Positions 1 to 6,796 of a DNA stretch of 13,610 nucleotides are shown in pieces. The translations under genes and the position numbers were made by a program. Origin of the DNA: Oscillospiraceae bacterium. GTDB taxonomy: Bacteria; Bacillota; Clostridia; Oscillospirales; Ruminococcaceae. Within the stretch, counting starts at the first letter, position 1. The number at the start of each line of letters is the position of its first letter. Location: the NCBI GenBank assembly GCA_016296165.1, contig JAEDJV010000062.1:1-13610 (forward strand). Reading direction: 5' to 3'. The notes below the pieces were generated by a model. It had not been told where the DNA came from, did not search any database, and saw only the letters and a program-made list of their open reading frames with translations.

Positions 1-394
1 AATCCATGTTTCCGTATTCTTTAAGGAGATCTCGTCTCAGAGATTTTATAAGTTTATTCGTCATTTCCTTACCGCCGGAAGTGTCTTCTGTAAAATCTCT
101 CACATCGAGTTTAATTACATTATATTTGTTTAGATGTTTTTCAAAATCTTCTGTTTTTGAAACCTCAAGATTCTCAAATAAATTTCTCGAATCACAGTTT
201 CTGTCATAATATGCAGCAAGCATATTTGCCGCCATTGATTTTCCGAATCGTCTTGGTCTGCTTATGCAAATGTGACGTTCATCAGTCCTCAATACAGAAT
301 TAGTTAGTTCAATCATCATTGACTTATCAACATATATTTTTGAATTGACTGACATCTCAAATAAATCATTTCCAGGATTAAGGTAGATACCCAT
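1..394 (-). CDS. AAA-ATPase-like protein (PF09820 type), N-terminal part, cut by window edge
   Basis: The reverse strand is open from an ATG at 394 to the left edge, giving 131 residues of a longer protein. It begins MGIYLNPGND, followed by SKIYVDKSMMIEL and a Walker-A-like SRPRRFGKS at about residues 45-53. This order (YLNPGN, YVDK, RPRRFGKS) is characteristic of the AAA-ATPase_like family, which usually carries a C-terminal DUF1703 PD-(D/E)XK nuclease-like domain; that part would lie outside the window. The family is common in anaerobic gut bacteria, usually in several copies, and its role is not established. No convincing Shine-Dalgarno precedes the ATG; an in-frame TTG at 412 is an alternative start. 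A strong promoter lies just upstream at 435-463. The family call is confident. The exact start is less sure, and completeness cannot be judged. Confidence 0.85.
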   Translation of the reverse strand, partial: MGIYLNPGNDLFEMSVNSKIYVDKSMMIELTNSVLRTDERHICISRPRRFGKSMAANMLAAYYDRNCDSRNLFENLEVSKTEDFEKHLNKYNVIKLDVRDFTEDTSGGKEMTNKLIKSLRRDLLKEYGNMD

Positions 395-434
395 ACATAC
401 ACCAACGTTCAAAAAAAGGTTAATCAATGAATAG

Positions 435-463
435 ATTATACCACAAATATTTATTAATTTCAA
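435..463 (-). promoter_or_regulatory. Sigma-A promoter of the AAA-ATPase-like gene
   Basis: Read on the minus strand, TTGAAA (463-458) is followed by a 17-base spacer and TATAAT (440-435). A TG lies one base before the -10, giving an extended -10 (TGGTATAAT). Transcription would start near 428, about 34 bases upstream of the ATG at 394. The short leader has no clear ribosome binding site. Confidence 0.75.
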
Positions 464-616
464 CATTCCCATAATAGAAGGGGAATCTAAAGCAGATTTA
501 AGAGAGCCTTGCCACCTGTGAGGAAATTTTAGCTTGCTATATCTGTCCTTACATTATTTTTCTGAAACCTTCTGTAAGAACATTGCAGCAACTACAGAAT
601 AAGTTATAATACGCTA
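464..616. other. Intergenic stretch with no supported gene
   Basis: This gap lies between the promoter of the leftmost gene and the mannanase terminator. I see no gene. It contains a 7-base inverted repeat (570-576 with 593-599, 16-base loop) of unknown meaning. There are only short open stretches without start signals. Confidence 0.5.
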
Positions 617-661
617 AAAAACCATAACCGTCAGTGTTTACCGCTGACGGTTATGGTTTTT
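617..661 (-). terminator. Rho-independent terminator of the GH26 gene
   Basis: An 18-base perfect inverted repeat pairs 617-634 with 644-661 around a 9-base loop. On the minus strand it starts 11 bases after the mannanase stop codon, and its far arm runs into six T (616-621 reversed). The arms end in A and T runs on opposite sides, so it could also act on the plus strand. Confidence 0.9.
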
Positions 662-671
662 AGTAAATTAA

Positions 672-3600
672 TCAGAATTTTGTAATTTTCTTTGATACAT
701 ACTGCTTGATTCTGGATAAGTCTGTAATATCAACTTCTCCGTCACCGTTTACATCTGCAGCCTTTAATGCATCACCCTTAAGATCGATTTCCTTAAGTAT
801 ATGAAGTGCAAGAACTGAAAGATCAGTCATATCAACTTCACCGCTTCCGTCAACGTCCCCGAGAATGTATTCCTTACCAGGATCTGATGATCCGTTCTCT
901 GAAGTATAAAGGTCTTCCGGAAGTTCATCAAGTGTAATTACATAATCACTATTGTATACAGCCTTTATGCTTTCCTTTGTGTTGAACTTTGAATCTGTAA
1001 TCCATTCTGTATGCCATGTCATGAAACTGCTCCAGTATGCACCGTCTGACTTAAGTGAGTCAGGATTTGGAATAGAACCATTCTCATGAAGCATTACAGG
1101 AACACCTGTACCAACAAGGTCAACTACCTTATTATACATACCAATGAGAGAACCATCGTTTTCAACGTATGTGTCAGCTCCGACCATATCAACGTATTCA
1201 TCGCCAGGATACCATTCGGCCGGAACGGAAGCTGTAAATCCAAGAGCCCAGATGAGATTGTCGAGTTCCCACTCATTTGTGTATTTTTCGTACATCATCT
1301 TCCAGAGTTTCTTGAAGTTTTCAGGACCGCCTTTGCCCCACCAGAACCAGCCTCCGTCAAATTCGTGGAATGGTCTCCAGATTACAGGAACACCGGCTTC
1401 TTTAAGTTCTGTAAGTGCCTTTGCACCTTTATCCATTGCCTTTGAAAGTGCTTCGTATTCTGCTGTTCCAGGTGTGAGAGCCTTATCCCAGTCAAGATCA
1501 TCCGCCTTGCAGTCATCATAATTATCTGCAAAGTCAGAACCACAATGCCAGCAGATTGTTACTATACCGCCCTTTTCAAACCATTCTTTAGCTCTCTTGT
1601 TTACGCCTTCGAAGTCGTCACCCATATAGTCGAGACCTCTCATAGCAGGAAGTTTACCGCTTGCGTCCTTGATATAGTTCATTTCATAGTCAGGGTTGCC
1701 CATCCATGTGGATTCCTGCTGTCCTGATATGACTGAATTACCGTATTCCTTACAGATATATTTGTAAAGAGATTTTGTTGCTGCTGATGATCTGGAATTT
1801 GAAAGTTCCGCCTTTGTAGCATCAACCTTAACTGCTTCAGCCACTGTTAAGGTAAAATAGTCAAGATCTGTCCAACCCCAGCTGCTTTCGATGGCAATTG
1901 TATTTTTACCTGCCTTAAGAGAAACTACTATACCCGGTGTTTCAATGAATTTTTCAGTATAAGGGAATGATACAGTTTCAGCAATCACACCGTTTACTAA
2001 AAGATTCTGCATCTTTCCGCCTTCATCATAAGCCTGTTTGTAACCAAATACCATCTTGTAAAGGCCGGCTTTTTCAACCTCTACATTAAACGTTAATGTA
2101 TCCTTGGCTGTCTGGAGATAAACATACTTTCCGCCGCTTGCCTCAGATGATTTTTCTATAGTAGTTGTACCTCCTCCTGTAAGTACACCGTCTTCAAACT
2201 CATATCTGCCGTCTTTTACAGGTGTCAGAGGATTATCTCCGGTTGTAACTTCTGTTGTAGTAGTTTCAGGAGGTGCTGTTGTAACCGGAGGAGCTGTTGT
2301 AACAGGTCTTTCCGGAGCCTCACCGTTACTGTAGAGATCCTTCGGGAGTTCGTCAAGAGTAATACAGTATTCACTTGTATAGATTTCCTTAAGGTCTTCT
2401 TTAGTGTTAAATACAGGGTTTGAAAGGAAATTTATATTGTCTGAGCCACCGTCATACCATGGGCAGAAATACAGCCAGTTTGCATGCTCTGTCTGGAGAT
2501 TTGTCAAAGTTGAGATACAGTCACACTCAGCCATAGCAACCATCTTTTCCTTGTTTGTAAGATTTACAAGGCTCCAGAATGTACTGCCTGCTGCAGTATC
2601 ATCATGTACAATTGACGGCTGCCAGTTATTTTCCGCAAGATACTTTGTGCAACTGTACTTGTCATAGGCAACAAGATCAACATATTCGTCTCCTGGATAC
2701 CAGTTACCGGATGTTGAATAGTCATAACCGTTCCATTCCCAGATAAGATTGTTAAGACCATATGTCTCTGTGAGAGTTGTATATGTAAGTTTCCAGATAT
2801 CTTTATAAACAGCTGAACCCTTCTGTCCCCACCAGAACCATGAACCTGTCTCACCGCCGCCGCCTTCAGCTTCATGAAGCGGTCTGAAAATAAGCGGAAC
2901 CCCCGCATCCTGAAGTTTTGTAAGTTCACCTGCAAGAAGTTTCAAACAAAGCTGATAATATTCGTACTCCTTTGATCCCTTGGTACACACCTTTGAAGCA
3001 TCAAAGTCTGTCTCGTCCGGTTTATATGTAGCCTGTTCCCAGGTGATCGAATCTCCTACCTTGTAGTCTGCAAAATTGCAAGGTACTGTAATATGCCACG
3101 AAGCGGTCGCTATACCATTGTTTCCGTACTGATTATCAGTACACCATTCGATAATTCTCTGTGTTGTTCCGTCATCTGAGCCATAAAGAGGATTTGCCTG
3201 ATTGAGATAATCGAAACCTCTGATAGCAGGATAAACACCTGTTGTCTCCTTTATGTACTCAAATTCATATTCAAAATCATGCGGACCATACTTATATATC
3301 TCCTGCTGACCTGAAATAGTATGTTCACCATAAACGGAAGCAAGATAATTCATAAGTGACTGTGTTTCTTCTGTAGCCTTAGGGTTTGAAAGAACGGCAT
3401 TTCCTTTCACAGTCTCATATGTTTTAGCTTTTACTTCAAGATAGTCAAACTTTGTCCAGCCCCACGACTTTGAAATCTTAATCGTATTTTCGCCCTTTTT
3501 GAGTTTTACTGTAGTTGCAGTAAATGGTGTGTACTTGCCTGTACCTTCCGCAATAGATAGATTTCCGCTTGAAACACCGTTTACATAAAGACTCTGCTGC

Positions 3601-3896
3601 TTTCCGCCGCCTACACCTTCTGCAGCCATGACAATATCATACATGCCTTCTGAATCAACGTTTACAGTTACTGTTATATCACCGTCTTCAGTCATATAAA
3701 GTACTGCCTTGCCACTTGCCGCTGCATCACTCTCAACCTTGACTGTACCTGTAAAATCAGCATCTTCGAACTCGTATCTTACTGCATTAGCCGAAGCTGT
3801 ATCAGAAAAATTTTTCGGATAGCCGCTGAACACAGATGCAGTAACTGCAATTGCTGCACTCATACTGCAAATTCTTTTAAATTTTTTTGAAACCAC
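672..3896 (-). CDS. Secreted cellulosomal beta-mannanase with tandem CBM35-GH26 units and a dockerin
   Basis: This is a 1074-residue extracellular enzyme predicted to cleave beta-1,4-mannan and docked to a cellulosome. Translation starts at GTG 3896, seven bases after an AGGAGG site (3904-3909). Order: signal peptide about 1-37; CBM35-like domain about 39-157; GH26 about 165-520; Thr/Pro linker about 527-556; second CBM35-like domain about 563-686; second GH26 about 695-996; dockerin 1011-1070. Both catalytic modules keep the GH26 acid/base motif RPxHE (E342 and E845). They also have likely nucleophile glutamates in AMAECD (E457) and VMLHENG (E938), and a conserved SWH or CWH strand (266-268, 782-784). 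Each CBM ends in a SWGWT/DY signature. The dockerin has two EF-hand-like calcium loops, DVDGSGEVD and DVNGDGEVD. The GH26 family mainly contains mannanases but also other specificities, so the substrate is inferred. Own promoter and terminator: a single-gene unit. Confidence 0.93.
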   Translation of the reverse strand: MVSKKFKRICSMSAAIAVTASVFSGYPKNFSDTASANAVRYEFEDADFTGTVKVESDAAASGKAVLYMTEDGDITVTVNVDSEGMYDIVMAAEGVGGGKQQSLYVNGVSSGNLSIAEGTGKYTPFTATTVKLKKGENTIKISKSWGWTKFDYLEVKAKTYETVKGNAVLSNPKATEETQSLMNYLASVYGEHTISGQQEIYKYGPHDFEYEFEYIKETTGVYPAIRGFDYLNQANPLYGSDDGTTQRIIEWCTDNQYGNNGIATASWHITVPCNFADYKVGDSITWEQATYKPDETDFDASKVCTKGSKEYEYYQLCLKLLAGELTKLQDAGVPLIFRPLHEAEGGGGETGSWFWWGQKGSAVYKDIWKLTYTTLTETYGLNNLIWEWNGYDYSTSGNWYPGDEYVDLVAYDKYSCTKYLAENNWQPSIVHDDTAAGSTFWSLVNLTNKEKMVAMAECDCISTLTNLQTEHANWLYFCPWYDGGSDNINFLSNPVFNTKEDLKEIYTSEYCITLDELPKDLYSNGEAPERPVTTAPPVTTAPPETTTTEVTTGDNPLTPVKDGRYEFEDGVLTGGGTTTIEKSSEASGGKYVYLQTAKDTLTFNVEVEKAGLYKMVFGYKQAYDEGGKMQNLLVNGVIAETVSFPYTEKFIETPGIVVSLKAGKNTIAIESSWGWTDLDYFTLTVAEAVKVDATKAELSNSRSSAATKSLYKYICKEYGNSVISGQQESTWMGNPDYEMNYIKDASGKLPAMRGLDYMGDDFEGVNKRAKEWFEKGGIVTICWHCGSDFADNYDDCKADDLDWDKALTPGTAEYEALSKAMDKGAKALTELKEAGVPVIWRPFHEFDGGWFWWGKGGPENFKKLWKMMYEKYTNEWELDNLIWALGFTASVPAEWYPGDEYVDMVGADTYVENDGSLIGMYNKVVDLVGTGVPVMLHENGSIPNPDSLKSDGAYWSSFMTWHTEWITDSKFNTKESIKAVYNSDYVITLDELPEDLYTSENGSSDPGKEYILGDVDGSGEVDMTDLSVLALHILKEIDLKGDALKAADVNGDGEVDITDLSRIKQYVSKKITKF
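687..866 (-). other. Type I dockerin module of the GH26 protein
   Basis: Residues 1011-1070 contain two duplicated segments. Each has a calcium-loop pattern D-x-[DN]-G-[SD]-G-E-V-D followed by a helix beginning [MI]TDLS. This is the dockerin signature that binds a cohesin on a scaffoldin. No scaffoldin or cohesin gene is in the window. Confidence 0.9.
2241..2321 (-). repeat. Thr/Pro-rich linker repeats inside the GH26 protein
   Basis: Residues 526-552 carry a low-complexity linker with repeats of the type VTTAPP, VTTAPP and ETTTTEVTT. It separates the first CBM35-GH26 unit from the second. Flexible and probably O-glycosylated linkers of this type are usual in ruminococcal cellulosomal enzymes. 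Confidence 0.75.
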
Positions 3897-3979
3897 TTAA
3901 ATTCCTCCTAAATATTATACACTTTATTTATTCTGCCTCTACCAACTTTAGAATAAATTGGCCATAATTTATTAATTAT

Positions 3980-4008
3980 ATTATATCACAAGAAATTTCG
4001 GTTTTCAA
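3980..4008 (-). promoter_or_regulatory. Sigma-A promoter of the GH26 gene
   Basis: On the minus strand, TTGAAA (4008-4003) is followed by 17 bases and TATAAT (3985-3980). A TGA immediately before the hexamer gives an extended -10. Transcription would begin near 3973, leaving a leader of about 76 bases before the GTG start. I found no obvious operator palindrome around it. Confidence 0.8.
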
Positions 4009-4156
4009 TTATGCATTACAACGAAAAAACATACCGTTTTTTATGTATTTAACTTAATTTAAGCAATATTAAAGTTAAGTCATTTAAGTGAATTTAAAAA
4101 CCAAAAAATTTTCAGATGAATGAATATATCATAAATATGCGGACACAATATTTTCA

Positions 4157-4170
4157 GGAACGATTGTTCC
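4157..4170 (+). promoter_or_regulatory. Perfect palindrome resembling a Gram-positive LexA (SOS) box
   Basis: GGAAC-GATT-GTTCC is a perfect 5-base inverted repeat with a 4-base spacer. Its core fits GAAC-N4-GTTC, the core of the LexA/DinR box known from Firmicutes. It ends 22 bases before the DUF378 start codon, a plausible operator position. I could not identify a convincing -35/-10 pair beside it, and one isolated box can occur by chance. The LexA assignment is inference. Confidence 0.35.
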
Positions 4171-4192
4171 AAATAAAAACGGGGTGTAAACC

Positions 4193-4411
4193 ATGTGGGA
4201 TAAATTAGCACTTATACTCCTGATCATTGGCGGAGTAAACTGGGGGCTTGTGGGCATTTTTGAATTTGACCTTGTCGCCTGGCTTTTCGGCGGACAGACA
4301 GCCATCTTAAGCAGAATAGTATATATCATAGTTGCACTGGCAGCTGTATGGTGTATTTCTCTGCTTTTCAGAGATGACTCTCCTGTAGAGGCAACATCCG
4401 GATCCCACTAA
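4193..4411 (+). CDS. Small DUF378 family membrane protein
   Basis: A 72-residue protein with two predicted membrane helices, about residues 4-24 and 41-59, and a short polar tail. The conserved GGVNWGLVG (13-21) after the first helix, followed by FDLVAWLFGG, is the signature of DUF378 (PF04070, related to Bacillus YuzA). The biochemical role of the family is unknown. A weak G-rich ribosome binding site (GGGGTG, 4181-4186) precedes the ATG. The gene stands alone: the mannanase diverges upstream and a strong terminator follows at once. A LexA-box-like palindrome lies in its leader, so stress control is possible but unproven. Confidence 0.88.
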   Translation: MWDKLALILLIIGGVNWGLVGIFEFDLVAWLFGGQTAILSRIVYIIVALAAVWCISLLFRDDSPVEATSGSH

Positions 4412-4421
4412 GCCCGGAAAG

Positions 4422-4489
4422 AAAACAGAGACCATAAAAGTACATTCATGGTGCCGTAACAGAATGTATTATACCGGTCTCTGTTTTTT
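4422..4489 (+). terminator. Terminator of the DUF378 gene
   Basis: A 12-base outer stem pairs 4422-4433 with 4476-4487 and is followed by T residues up to 4489. An inner stem (TACATTC, 4441-4447, with GAATGTA, 4462-4468) makes it a long two-part hairpin. It begins 11 bases after the stop codon. Confidence 0.88.
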
Positions 4490-4513
4490 CATTATAATCA
4501 CAACATTTATCAT

Positions 4514-4541
4514 TTGACTATCACAGTGTTTTCACTAATAT
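4514..4541 (+). promoter_or_regulatory. Candidate promoter of a structured small RNA
   Basis: TTGACT (4514-4519) is followed by a 16-base spacer and TAATAT (4536-4541). The -35 is close to consensus; the -10 matches four of six positions. A GATAAT at 4546-4551 is a better hexamer but lacks a matching -35. Transcription would start near 4548, just before a C-tract and three hairpins. Confidence 0.4.
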
Positions 4542-4547
4542 AGGCGA

Positions 4548-4658
4548 TAATATAAACATCAGAAAGCCCCCCCCTTACGCATAGCAATATGCGGTTTATA
4601 TAAAAATATTCATATTTTTATAGTTTTCCCCTGACTTTTCAGTCAGGGAATTTTTTTT
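4548..4658 (+). ncRNA. Candidate structured small RNA or leader RNA with C8 tract and three hairpins
   Basis: No reading frame is evident here, but structure is dense. A run of eight C (4567-4574) is followed by a perfect 6-base stem closed by a GCAA tetraloop (4578-4593). Next is a perfect 10-base A/T stem with loop TTCA (4599-4622), then a GC-rich terminator hairpin (4629-4648) with eight T. A promoter-like sequence sits just upstream, which would give a transcript of about 110 bases. It matches no riboswitch or RNA family that I recognise. It could be an independent sRNA with an exposed C-rich seed, or an attenuating leader for the gene at 4734. Both readings are inference. Confidence 0.4.
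4629..4658 (+). terminator. Rho-independent terminator upstream of the peptidoglycan-binding cassette
   Basis: CCCTGAC (4629-4635) pairs with GTCAGGG (4642-4648) around a 6-base loop, followed by two A and eight T (4651-4658). It lies far beyond the DUF378 terminator and 75 bases before the next start codon. It therefore most likely ends a separate short transcript or acts as an attenuator. Confidence 0.75.
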
Positions 4659-4733
4659 ATGTGTAAACTTTTTTCAGTTTTCTGAATATTCTTAGTATAT
4701 ACACTATTTTATAAATAAGGAGAAATCTGAAAA

Positions 4734-5378
4734 ATGAACAATGACTTGTCCCAAAAGTACTATGATGAAATGATGAAGTACTACAACAAACAGAAAAAGA
4801 ATAATCCGGAATCCAATCCGCCTTCTTCTGAAACGCCGGAATCTGACGCAACAATATCAAACCCGTCAAATCCGGAAATTTCCGAACCCAAAGATCTGCC
4901 TGAGCCGGTCTCAGTCAGATATCCCGAGCCGGATATATCACAGTTTATCATGAGTGAAACCGAACCTGCAGCTTTTACAGAAAAAACACCTGTTCCGGAT
5001 GGCTCTGATTATGGAAGTCTGAGGATAGAAGCCAGCGCCGGGAGTCGTGCCATTCCTGTGGAAGATGTACTTATCATCATAACCCGCGCCGAAAAACCGG
5101 ACGAAATACTCGCAATGCTCCTGACAGACAGCAACGGAGCGACACAAACCATAAGGATTCCGGCACCTGCAGAAATGCTTTCGGAATCCCCGTCCGATAA
5201 AGTCGTGAACACTGTGGTAAATATTACAGCATTTAAAAAGGGCTACTATGAAGTTGAAAACCGAAACGTCCCTGTATTTACGGGCGTTACTTCAATCCAG
5301 CCGGTAAATATGATACCCCTCCCGCTTAACACAGCTGAAGGGAAAACAACCTTTACCGAAAGCAAACCAAATCTGTAA
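4734..5378 (+). CDS. Proline-rich protein with carboxypeptidase-regulatory-like domain, function unknown
   Basis: A 214-residue protein and first gene of a three-gene cassette. Residues 1-23 are polar and Tyr/Lys-rich. Residues 24-90 are a Pro/Ser/Glu-rich, probably disordered stretch. Residues about 93-197 look like a beta-sandwich of the carboxypeptidase-regulatory type: GSLRIEAS, a mid-domain TDSNG turn, NITAFKKGYYEVENRNVPVF, then TSIQPVNMIPLPL. There is no signal peptide, lipobox or membrane helix. An AAGGAG site (4717-4722) lies 11 bases before the ATG, slightly long. The next gene follows after 12 bases, with its ribosome binding site overlapping this stop codon, so co-translation is likely. 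The link to peptidoglycan-binding proteins suggests a structural or adaptor role at the envelope. That role is inference, and the domain call rests on pattern only. Confidence 0.75.
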   Translation: MNNDLSQKYYDEMMKYYNKQKKNNPESNPPSSETPESDATISNPSNPEISEPKDLPEPVSVRYPEPDISQFIMSETEPAAFTEKTPVPDGSDYGSLRIEASAGSRAIPVEDVLIIITRAEKPDEILAMLLTDSNGATQTIRIPAPAEMLSESPSDKVVNTVVNITAFKKGYYEVENRNVPVFTGVTSIQPVNMIPLPLNTAEGKTTFTESKPNL

Positions 5379-5390
5379 GGAGATGAAGCA

Positions 5391-6779
5391 ATGACTGGTA
5401 TTCCTTTTATTCCGGAGCAGATTACCGTACATCTGGGACCACCTGATTCGGATGCTGAAAATATCACAATAGATTTTCCCGACTACATAAAAAATGTCGC
5501 TTCAAGCGAAATATATCCGACATGGCCGGAAAATGCTCTAAGAGCCAACATTTTTGCAATCGTTACATTTGCACTCAACAGAATTTATACTGAATGGTAT
5601 CGTCTGAAGGGATATGATTTTGACATTACAAATTCCACACAGTTTGATCAGGCATTTAACTATAATGGAAGTGTTTTTGAAAACATAAGTGTGCTAGTTG
5701 ATGAACTTTTTAACGATTACGTCGTAAAACAGGGCGCTATTGAACCATATTTCACAGCATTTTGCAATGGCACTACGGTAACCTGTGACGGACTTTCCCA
5801 GTGGGGAACAGTTGATCTGGCAAATCAGGGACTTACACCGTATGAAATACTGCAGAATTATTTTGGGGATGATATTCAGATTGTATATAATGCAATGGTT
5901 AAAAACAATTCACCGTCATTCCCCGGTCAGAATTTTTCCGAAGGAAATATCTCAGAAAATATAAAAATAATTCAGCTGCAGCTAAACAGAATTTCAAAAA
6001 ATTATCCTCGTATTCCCAAAATACCGGAACCAAATGGTTTTTTCGGACCCGAAACCACAGAAGCCGTCAGGGAGTTTCAGCGTATTTTCAACCTTCCTGA
6101 TTCAGGAGTCATAGATAAATCAACATGGTATAAAATCGCATATATTTACACAAGTGTAAAAAAACTTGCAGAGCTCGATTCCGAAGGAATCTCACTCGGA
6201 GAAATTCCACGCCAGCATGAATACGATATTGCTCTGGGGTCAGAAGACAGTCTTGTCAGGTCACTGCAATACTATCTGGCAGTTATAGGTGCTTATTATG
6301 AAAATGTACTGCCTGTTCCTATAACAGGATATTTCGGAAAGCAGACGAAAGATTCAGTAAAATCTTTTCAAAAGGTTTTTGGTCTTCCGGAAACCGGAGT
6401 AGTAGATCTGGCCACATGGAATGATTTGTACCGGGCATACACCGGAATAACAGAATCCGTTGAACCCAATCCTGAAACGGTGGCATTATTTCCAGGAACT
6501 CTGCTCAGAGAAGGCCAGACAAGCGAAGACATCAGAACACTTCAGGAATACCTTACATTTATCAGCAAAACTTATCCGGATATTCCTCCTGTAAACGCAA
6601 CAGGTTACTTTGGTCCTGTTACAAAATCATCAGTAACAGCTTTTCAGAAAAGATTCGGACTACCGCCAAACGGTGCAGTAGGAGCAGACACGTGGAATGG
6701 AATTGCCACAGTTTACTCCGATCTGAAATTCGGAGAACAAAAACAGCAGTACCAGTATCCCGGATACACAATAAAATAG
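5391..6779 (+). CDS. SpoIID-like domain protein with three PG_binding_1 repeats
   Basis: A 462-residue protein. The N-terminal part (about 30-165) resembles the SpoIID/LytB fold. ASSEIYPTWPENALRA (37-52) aligns with the SpoIID pattern GEMPxxxPxEALKA, in which the Glu of GEMP is the catalytic residue of the lytic transglycosylase; E40 would be equivalent. GLSQWG (134-139) matches the downstream GMSQ[WY]G motif, followed by a Y-E-I-L-x-x-Y-F-G element. Three PG_binding_1-type repeats follow (about 184-256, 280-352, 371-443), each with the pattern GxFGxxTxxxVxxFQxxFxLPxxG and a TW near the end. No signal peptide or membrane helix is visible, which is odd for a protein predicted to act on the cell wall. 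AAGGAG (5377-5382) lies 8 bases before ATG. The domains are confident; enzymatic activity and site of action are inferred. Confidence 0.85.
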   Translation: MTGIPFIPEQITVHLGPPDSDAENITIDFPDYIKNVASSEIYPTWPENALRANIFAIVTFALNRIYTEWYRLKGYDFDITNSTQFDQAFNYNGSVFENISVLVDELFNDYVVKQGAIEPYFTAFCNGTTVTCDGLSQWGTVDLANQGLTPYEILQNYFGDDIQIVYNAMVKNNSPSFPGQNFSEGNISENIKIIQLQLNRISKNYPRIPKIPEPNGFFGPETTEAVREFQRIFNLPDSGVIDKSTWYKIAYIYTSVKKLAELDSEGISLGEIPRQHEYDIALGSEDSLVRSLQYYLAVIGAYYENVLPVPITGYFGKQTKDSVKSFQKVFGLPETGVVDLATWNDLYRAYTGITESVEPNPETVALFPGTLLREGQTSEDIRTLQEYLTFISKTYPDIPPVNATGYFGPVTKSSVTAFQKRFGLPPNGAVGADTWNGIATVYSDLKFGEQKQQYQYPGYTIK

Positions 6780-6796
6780 CTCAGGAGGTAAAGCAT

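Noticed and set aside
6..209. Plus-strand open frame of 67 codons at the left edge
   Set aside because: It is antisense to the AAA-ATPase-like gene, which carries clear family motifs on the minus strand, and has no ribosome binding site.
481..560. Short minus-strand open stretch reading KFPHRWQGSLKSALDSP, considered as a transposase remnant
   Set aside because: It is about 20 codons long, has no start signal, and I could not match it to any transposase family. No inverted terminal repeats or target duplications were seen.
1086..1521. Overlapping plus-strand open frames inside the mannanase gene
   Set aside because: They are antisense shadows of the second GH26 module, with no start signals and no recognisable protein motifs.
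4676..4710. Sporulation sigma-E promoter before the cassette (TATACACT resembles the CATACAnT -10)
   Set aside because: No matching -35 was found at the expected distance, and the A/T-rich context makes a chance match likely.
4548..4733. Known riboswitch upstream of the cassette
   Set aside because: The C-tract and three simple hairpins do not match the conserved cores of riboswitch classes I know, so it is listed only as an unassigned RNA candidate.
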